From: Bacteroidales bacterium
GTDB lineage: Bacteria > Bacteroidota > Bacteroidia > Bacteroidales > Rikenellaceae
Length of the DNA: 64,000 bases
Assembly (NCBI GenBank): GCA_910575495.1
Contig: CAJTFS010000001.1
Coordinates: 310,001-374,000, forward strand
Direction of reading: 5' to 3'
A program made the translations under genes and the position numbers. Under the pieces are notes generated by a model, which was given only the letters and a program-made list of their open reading frames with translations, was not told where the DNA came from and made no database searches. This document shows positions 60,732-64,000 of the stretch, in pieces. Position 1 is the stretch's first letter. The number at the start of each line of letters is the position of its first letter.

Positions 60732-60817
60732 TTATCAACAACAAATCAAGGCTGGCTCTCAGCCGAATGCAAATCTTATCGACCATTATCAACAGATTTT
60801 CGACCGGTTTATCGACA
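60732..60817 (+). other. Four DnaA-box-like words in direct order
   Basis: TTATCAACA (60732-60740), TTATCGACC (60776-60784), TTATCAACA (60786-60794) and TTATCGACA (60809-60817), all on the plus strand, differ by one or two bases from the DnaA box TTATCCACA. They follow an AT-rich stretch at 60598-60640. An origin-like role is possible but unsupported otherwise. Confidence 0.3.
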
Positions 60818-60935
60818 ACCGATCCATGCGACGGACCGACGGCTGCACCGAAAATGAAAATGTCTCCGGAGAAGAGGGAAAGACTCCCGGGCCGGGTGCG
60901 TGCATGCGAAGAAAAGGCAACTTCTGCGCAGATGC

Positions 60936-61136
60936 TTGGACGCAGCGCACGGAGAGAGCATGCGAGCGATGCGTAGAATTCAGCGCCCCCATGTAGTCCG
61001 AACCGAACCATAGCGAACCCACCTGGAAATGATCGGGAGTAAGTGAGGACGCCGACCAACTGTGTCCACCTGTGCCGTCGCCGACCAACTCTCCCGTCTC
61101 CCGGTAGCGGTAGCCCGTAGCAGGCGCTGTGAAGCA
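60936..61136 (-). pseudogene. Truncated C-terminal fragment of a FISUMP/DUF1566-type surface protein
   Basis: About 67 residues read as FTAPATGYRYRETGELVGDG, GGHSWSASS, GSLWFGSDYMGALN and HALSVRCVQ. This is the standard ending of Bacteroidota surface and fimbrillin-related proteins (pattern xFPAxGYR...YWSSSP...RANAFSVRCVQ). The open frame starts at an ATG at 61202, but residues 1-22 do not continue the domain and no upstream half is found in any frame. After VRCVQ the frame runs on into unrelated sequence. I read it as a decayed remnant. Confidence 0.6.
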
Positions 61137-61353
61137 ATCGCTAATAGGAATGCGGCGGAGGGTGCGAACAATGGTTTTTACTGCGAATGTTAATGCAGTC
61201 ACCTCGTACGGAATGTCGGGCGCAGCCTGCGGGGCACGCTTGCGGGCCTCCGCTGCGGGAGGCTGCGGCCCGCACGGCTCGAAGAGCCGAACAACGGCGA
61301 CTGCAAATCGTTCGCCCGGACCGGCTGCGATCGTCCCACCTCGACAACCCTAC

Positions 61354-61517
61354 TTTGTCATTCTGAACGAAGTGAAGAATCTTTTCCCTTGCGAACCAAA
61401 GGCCGCGGACGGACTATGCCGAGCAAGGAGGAGAACGACAAACGAAGTGCAGTCAAGAATCTGTCTACGTATACTTTTATACAGATTCTTCGTCGCTCTG
61501 CTCCTCAGAATGACAAA
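61354..61517. repeat. Two family B copies
   Basis: tttgtcattctgaacgaagt, gaagaatc (61354-61381) and the inverted copy cagattcttcgtcgctctgc, tcctcagaatgacaaa (61482-61517) enclose 100 bases. Confidence 0.7.
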
Positions 61518-61883
61518 CTACTGAATTGTTCGCAAACTCCGCGGCAGACTGGAATATGCAACTGGCGGCAACGCGGAAAGGATGGAGGGAAAAGATGTTC
61601 GGGGCGGTCGCGGCTTGCAGAGATAAACACCGGCTTCAGCCGTGCGAGCCGAAGCCCCGCCCTGCGGAGGCTCGCAAACACTCGCCCCGCTGGCTTCGGC
61701 ACGAGAACACCTCCCGTACCTCTGTCAAAACCGATAAAACCAGCTGTCAAACAACCGCAAACGAACAACGAATTTCTTTTAATCCTCCCGCGCCATTACG
61801 CCGCCAGCGGACTGCTGAATCTACATGCACCACACTGGTACAAGCCGTAGCCTGCACCACTCCGGGTGTGAAGTTGCCTTTGC

Positions 61884-61916
61884 AAAAGTAAAGGTGAGAG
61901 GTGAAAAGTGAAAGGT
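61884..61916 (+). repeat. Family C GA arm without an adjacent gene
   Basis: aaaagtaaaggtgagaggtg followed by aaaagtgaaaggt. No supported gene ends here, which suggests a lost gene or an independent insertion. Confidence 0.55.
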
Positions 61917-62083
61917 TCTGTGTACAAAACTTTCTTCGGGCAGCTCACGCAAAGCGCAATCCCCGCAGCCGCCCCGAAAATGATACGCAACAAAGCGAGC
62001 GGAAAGACTGCAAGAAAACGGCAACAAGAAGTCTCAGATATTTTGAACGCAACTAAGAATCCGCAAAAGAAACTTGAAATCAT

Positions 62084-62278
62084 AGATTCTTCGTCGTTGC
62101 ACTCCTCAGAATGACAAAACAAACAATTGCCTCTCGAATGTCATTCTTAACGAAATGAACCGTCACTCCGAATGACACGCTTTTGTCATATTGAGCGTAG
62201 CGAAACATCCGTCCAACTACCACTCACCGATATACGAAAAAATTCTTCGTCGCTGCGCTCCTCGGGATGACAGAAACA
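62084..62278. repeat. Cluster of family B copies
   Basis: agattcttcgtcgttgcact with cctcagaatgac (62084-62116), gaatgtcattcttaacgaaatg (about 62136-62157, partly degenerate), tttgtcatattgagcgtagc with gaaac (about 62183-62207) and attcttcgtcgctgcgctcc with tcgggatgacag (about 62243-62275). They form alternating inverted copies. Confidence 0.65.
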
Positions 62279-62418
62279 ATTGCAAGAACAAAGGGTCGTC
62301 TTAATGTAATTCCTTTTTCATCGGGACAGCTGGGGAAGAAAGAGCCCACGGCGTAACCCTCTTCGAAAACGCTGTACGGGCGGGGCAAAAACATCGACCA
62401 TTCAAATCATAAAACAAC

Positions 62419-63375
62419 ATGCTGACGATAACAAAACAACCGACGCTCAACGCGGCGGGAGGGGGCGAAGCGGAATATCGCATCGAAACGGACCGGAAAG
62501 AGACACTGAACGTGAAGGTAACGGATGCGGAGACGAACGCCCTGCTGGGAACCAAGCGCTACGCGGAAGTGACGGAAGCGACGGTGGATGCGGCGCCGAT
62601 CGTGAACCGGCACCTGCATTTCGCTCCGGAGACGGGTCCTACGGGATTTCTGCCGGCGAAAGACCGCCGGCACGAAGTCAAGGTGAAGGTGGAGACGGCG
62701 GACGCGACAGCGACATCGGGCACCTGCGTCTACCACGCCGGTGAAAAAGCGCTGACGGCATCGGGACTGCTGACGACGATGCCCCTGCAGCGACTCATCG
62801 CACCGGGCGAATGCGACGAAGTGACCATGCTGACGATCGACACGCCGTGGATGACGGTGCGGGCGGCGGGACCCGGCGGAACGAAAGAACGCAACTACTC
62901 GACGCGCAACACGGTGGTGCAGGTGTTCCGGCTGAACACGGCGGACTTTCCGGGAGCGGAGCGCATCACGCTGACCACGGGAGAGGGGCAGACGGTGGAA
63001 TACACGGTGATCGCATCGCCGAAAGGCGCGCGGCGCATCGCATGGCGCAGCCGTGCGGGGTCGCTGGAACACTACACCTTCCCGACGGAAGCGGTAAGCG
63101 TGGCGGAAACGAAAAAGACGCGCGTACGCAACGCACAGGGAACGGGCACGCTGACCGAAGAACGGCGCCGCCGGACGCTCCTGCGGTCGGCCTACGAGAC
63201 GCGGGAGGTGCTGGAAGCGCTGGCGGAGATAATCGCAGCGCCGCAGGTGTGGCTGGCGGAAGCGGACGGCTACGTACCGGTGGAGGTGCTAACGAACGAA
63301 GCGACGGTACATCGCCACGGCACGATGAGCCTGCTGGAACTGGAAATCGGAACGGAGCTATGGAAACGGAACTGA
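62419..63375 (+). CDS. Prophage-like conserved protein, probably tail region
   Basis: The product is 318 residues from ATG 62419, without a signal peptide. The C-terminal third has a layout I associate with Bacteroidota prophage tail-region proteins: RRIAWRSRAGSLEHYTFP, then a basic stretch (TLTEERRRRTLLRSAYE), ALAEIIAAPQVWLAEADGYVPVEV (quoted in parts) and a short final strand LLELEIGTELW. The first 200 residues look like beta-sandwich domains. Strand and spacing (16-base overlap with the next gene) indicate an operon that continues to the right. No integrase or capsid gene is in view, so the element type is not proved. Confidence 0.65.
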   Translation: MLTITKQPTLNAAGGGEAEYRIETDRKETLNVKVTDAETNALLGTKRYAEVTEATVDAAPIVNRHLHFAPETGPTGFLPAKDRRHEVKVKVETADATATSGTCVYHAGEKALTASGLLTTMPLQRLIAPGECDEVTMLTIDTPWMTVRAAGPGGTKERNYSTRNTVVQVFRLNTADFPGAERITLTTGEGQTVEYTVIASPKGARRIAWRSRAGSLEHYTFPTEAVSVAETKKTRVRNAQGTGTLTEERRRRTLLRSAYETREVLEALAEIIAAPQVWLAEADGYVPVEVLTNEATVHRHGTMSLLELEIGTELWKRN

Positions 63376-64000
63376 AGATAGACGGCCGCCGATGCGACCT
63401 GGAGGACGAGACGCTGGCCGTACCGGGATACGCGGCGCAAAAAACACGCGACCCGGAAGCCTGCCGGGAAGGGCGGAAAATGCAGGTGCGGATTCCGCCG
63501 ACACCGCAGAACACGGAACTGCTGGGCGCACCGTGCGACCCCCACACGGGAACGCGATTCAACCATGCGCGCCACACGGCGGAAGTATCGGCCGCCGGGA
63601 CGGTGCTGCTGGCGGGAACGGCACGCCTGCTGAAAGCCTCGGACGAAGGGTACACGCTGGAGATACGCGAAGGCGGTGCCGGCTGGGCGGAGCAGGCGGC
63701 CCGGCGGATGTTCAACACGCTGGGGATCGACTACCGGGCGGGACTCACGGCCGACACGGTGCGCAAGAGCTGGACGGACGCCGCGCCGGTGAAGTTTTTC
63801 CCGATCCACCGCGACGAATATCCCCGGCAGAGCAACGGCCAGGACCTGCTGACGGCCGAACGGGTGCTGACGGTGGACGACTACCACCCGTTCCTGCATG
63901 TGGCGACGCTGGTGGAGAAGATCTTCGAAGAAGCGGGCTACACGCTCGAAAGCGACTTCATGAAGACGCCCGAATTCCGCGAACTCTACATGAGCGGCGC
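63360..64000 (+). CDS. Prophage-like tail-region protein (3' end outside window)
   Basis: Starts at ATG 63360, overlapping the previous gene by 16 bases, and is open to the window end (213 residues visible). Its opening has the plan of a Bacteroidota prophage family: LKIDGRRCDLEDETLAVPGY, a region ending MQVRIPPTPQNTELLGAP, FNHARHTAEVSAAGTVLLAG, and LEIREGGAGWAEQAARRMF. In that family these parts read as Dxx..sF.+.I.LP.T..N...fG and FN...h.a.l..nG..l..G. This is pattern memory, not a search. The acidic/basic soluble protein has no signal peptide. Confidence 0.65.
   Translation, partial: METELKIDGRRCDLEDETLAVPGYAAQKTRDPEACREGRKMQVRIPPTPQNTELLGAPCDPHTGTRFNHARHTAEVSAAGTVLLAGTARLLKASDEGYTLEIREGGAGWAEQAARRMFNTLGIDYRAGLTADTVRKSWTDAAPVKFFPIHRDEYPRQSNGQDLLTAERVLTVDDYHPFLHVATLVEKIFEEAGYTLESDFMKTPEFRELYMSG

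Larger units (their letters stand above)
61137..62418. other. 1.3-kb gene-free segment rich in dispersed repeats
   Basis: Only short frames without family features are present. It contains GC-rich hairpin sequence at 61220-61290 (gcgggcctccgctgcgggag), at least five family B copies, one family C arm, and a segment at 61600-61700 with gccgtgcgagccgaagcccc-like words. It separates the surface-protein fragment from the phage-like genes and looks like a junction where accessory DNA has been gained and lost. Confidence 0.5.

Noticed and set aside
60596..60976. Plus-strand frames between corA and the surface-protein fragment
   Set aside because: Low-complexity, basic translations without motifs; the minus strand carries the only recognisable fragment of this segment.
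61389..61891. Short frames in the repeat-rich segment
   Set aside because: They are made largely of family B and C repeats read through, in several frames at once, and have no coding signature.
1..64000. tRNA, rRNA, tmRNA or RNase P RNA genes
   Set aside because: All gaps were scanned by eye for T-loop words (gttcgaatc and variants) and conserved RNA cores on both strands; none was convincing. A covariance search would be decisive.

Overview
The window looks like a stretch of chromosome from a GC-rich member of the Bacteroidales, most like Alistipes. This is inferred from gene content and signals only; no database was searched. Reasons: Bacteroidota-type promoter boxes (TAnnTTTG) lie in front of many genes; recognisable Shine-Dalgarno sequences are scarce; and there are lineage-typical families such as DUF3467, DUF4271, DUF4296, a PASTA protein beside an RluD-type synthase, an N-terminally membrane-anchored TonB and a SARP-like regulator tail. 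Coding density is high, and most genes are housekeeping.

Layout. Bases 1-5.4 kb hold a regulator C-terminus, queA divergent from nadB, and prfC. From 5.4 to 10.2 kb on the minus strand are tatC, tatA and a galK-galE-nucleotidyltransferase sugar operon. From 10.6 to 15.2 kb on the plus strand are lnt, folC and an AT-richer secreted protein of unknown function. From 15.3 to 24.7 kb are a DUF3467 protein and then a long plus-strand run: LysE-type exporter, cmk, ispH, a small membrane protein, an S41 protease, an orphan histidine kinase, DUF4271, a HemD-like protein, rnpA and yidD. From 24.8 to 31.9 kb on the minus strand are a zinc-type CDF exporter overlapping a hemerythrin/LuxR regulator, an LTA-synthase-like protein, upp, hflX and tonB. 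From 32 to 42.5 kb are rlmN and a thioredoxin, rsmG, a tgt-lptG-PASTA-rluD operon, a glycosyltransferase with an ECF sigma factor, and a YgiQ radical SAM protein. From 42.7 to 49.1 kb are a YeiH-type exporter, a porin, tlpA-prmA-recO and a XerC/D recombinase. From 49.1 to 58.9 kb is a ten-gene, mostly overlapping minus-strand cluster: flippase, holB, folK, two envelope lipoproteins, an outer-membrane barrel, rbfA, a LolC/E-type permease, DUF4296 and an odd amidohydrolase stub. corA follows.

The last 3.7 kb is different. Bases 60.3-62.4 kb are an intergenic graveyard with a truncated FISUMP-type surface-protein fragment, many dispersed repeats, an orphan promoter and four DnaA-box-like words. 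Two overlapping genes that resemble Bacteroidota prophage tail-region proteins then run off the right edge, so an accessory element probably begins here.

The most unusual signal is in the intergenic DNA. At least three dispersed repeat families recur. Family A is a palindromic unit of about 73-76 bp, often tandem, whose edge is a TATCTTTG promoter box placed 17-25 bases before the ATG of tatA, the LysE-type exporter and the flippase. Family B is a REP-like word related to TCATTCTGAGCGCAGCGAAGAATC, often paired as inverted copies. Family C is a GA-rich arm (GTGAAAAGTGAAAGG-like) that sits on or just after stop codons and, at four junctions, faces a CT-rich inverted arm at the other edge of the gap. 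No tRNA, rRNA, CRISPR array or insertion-sequence transposase was seen.
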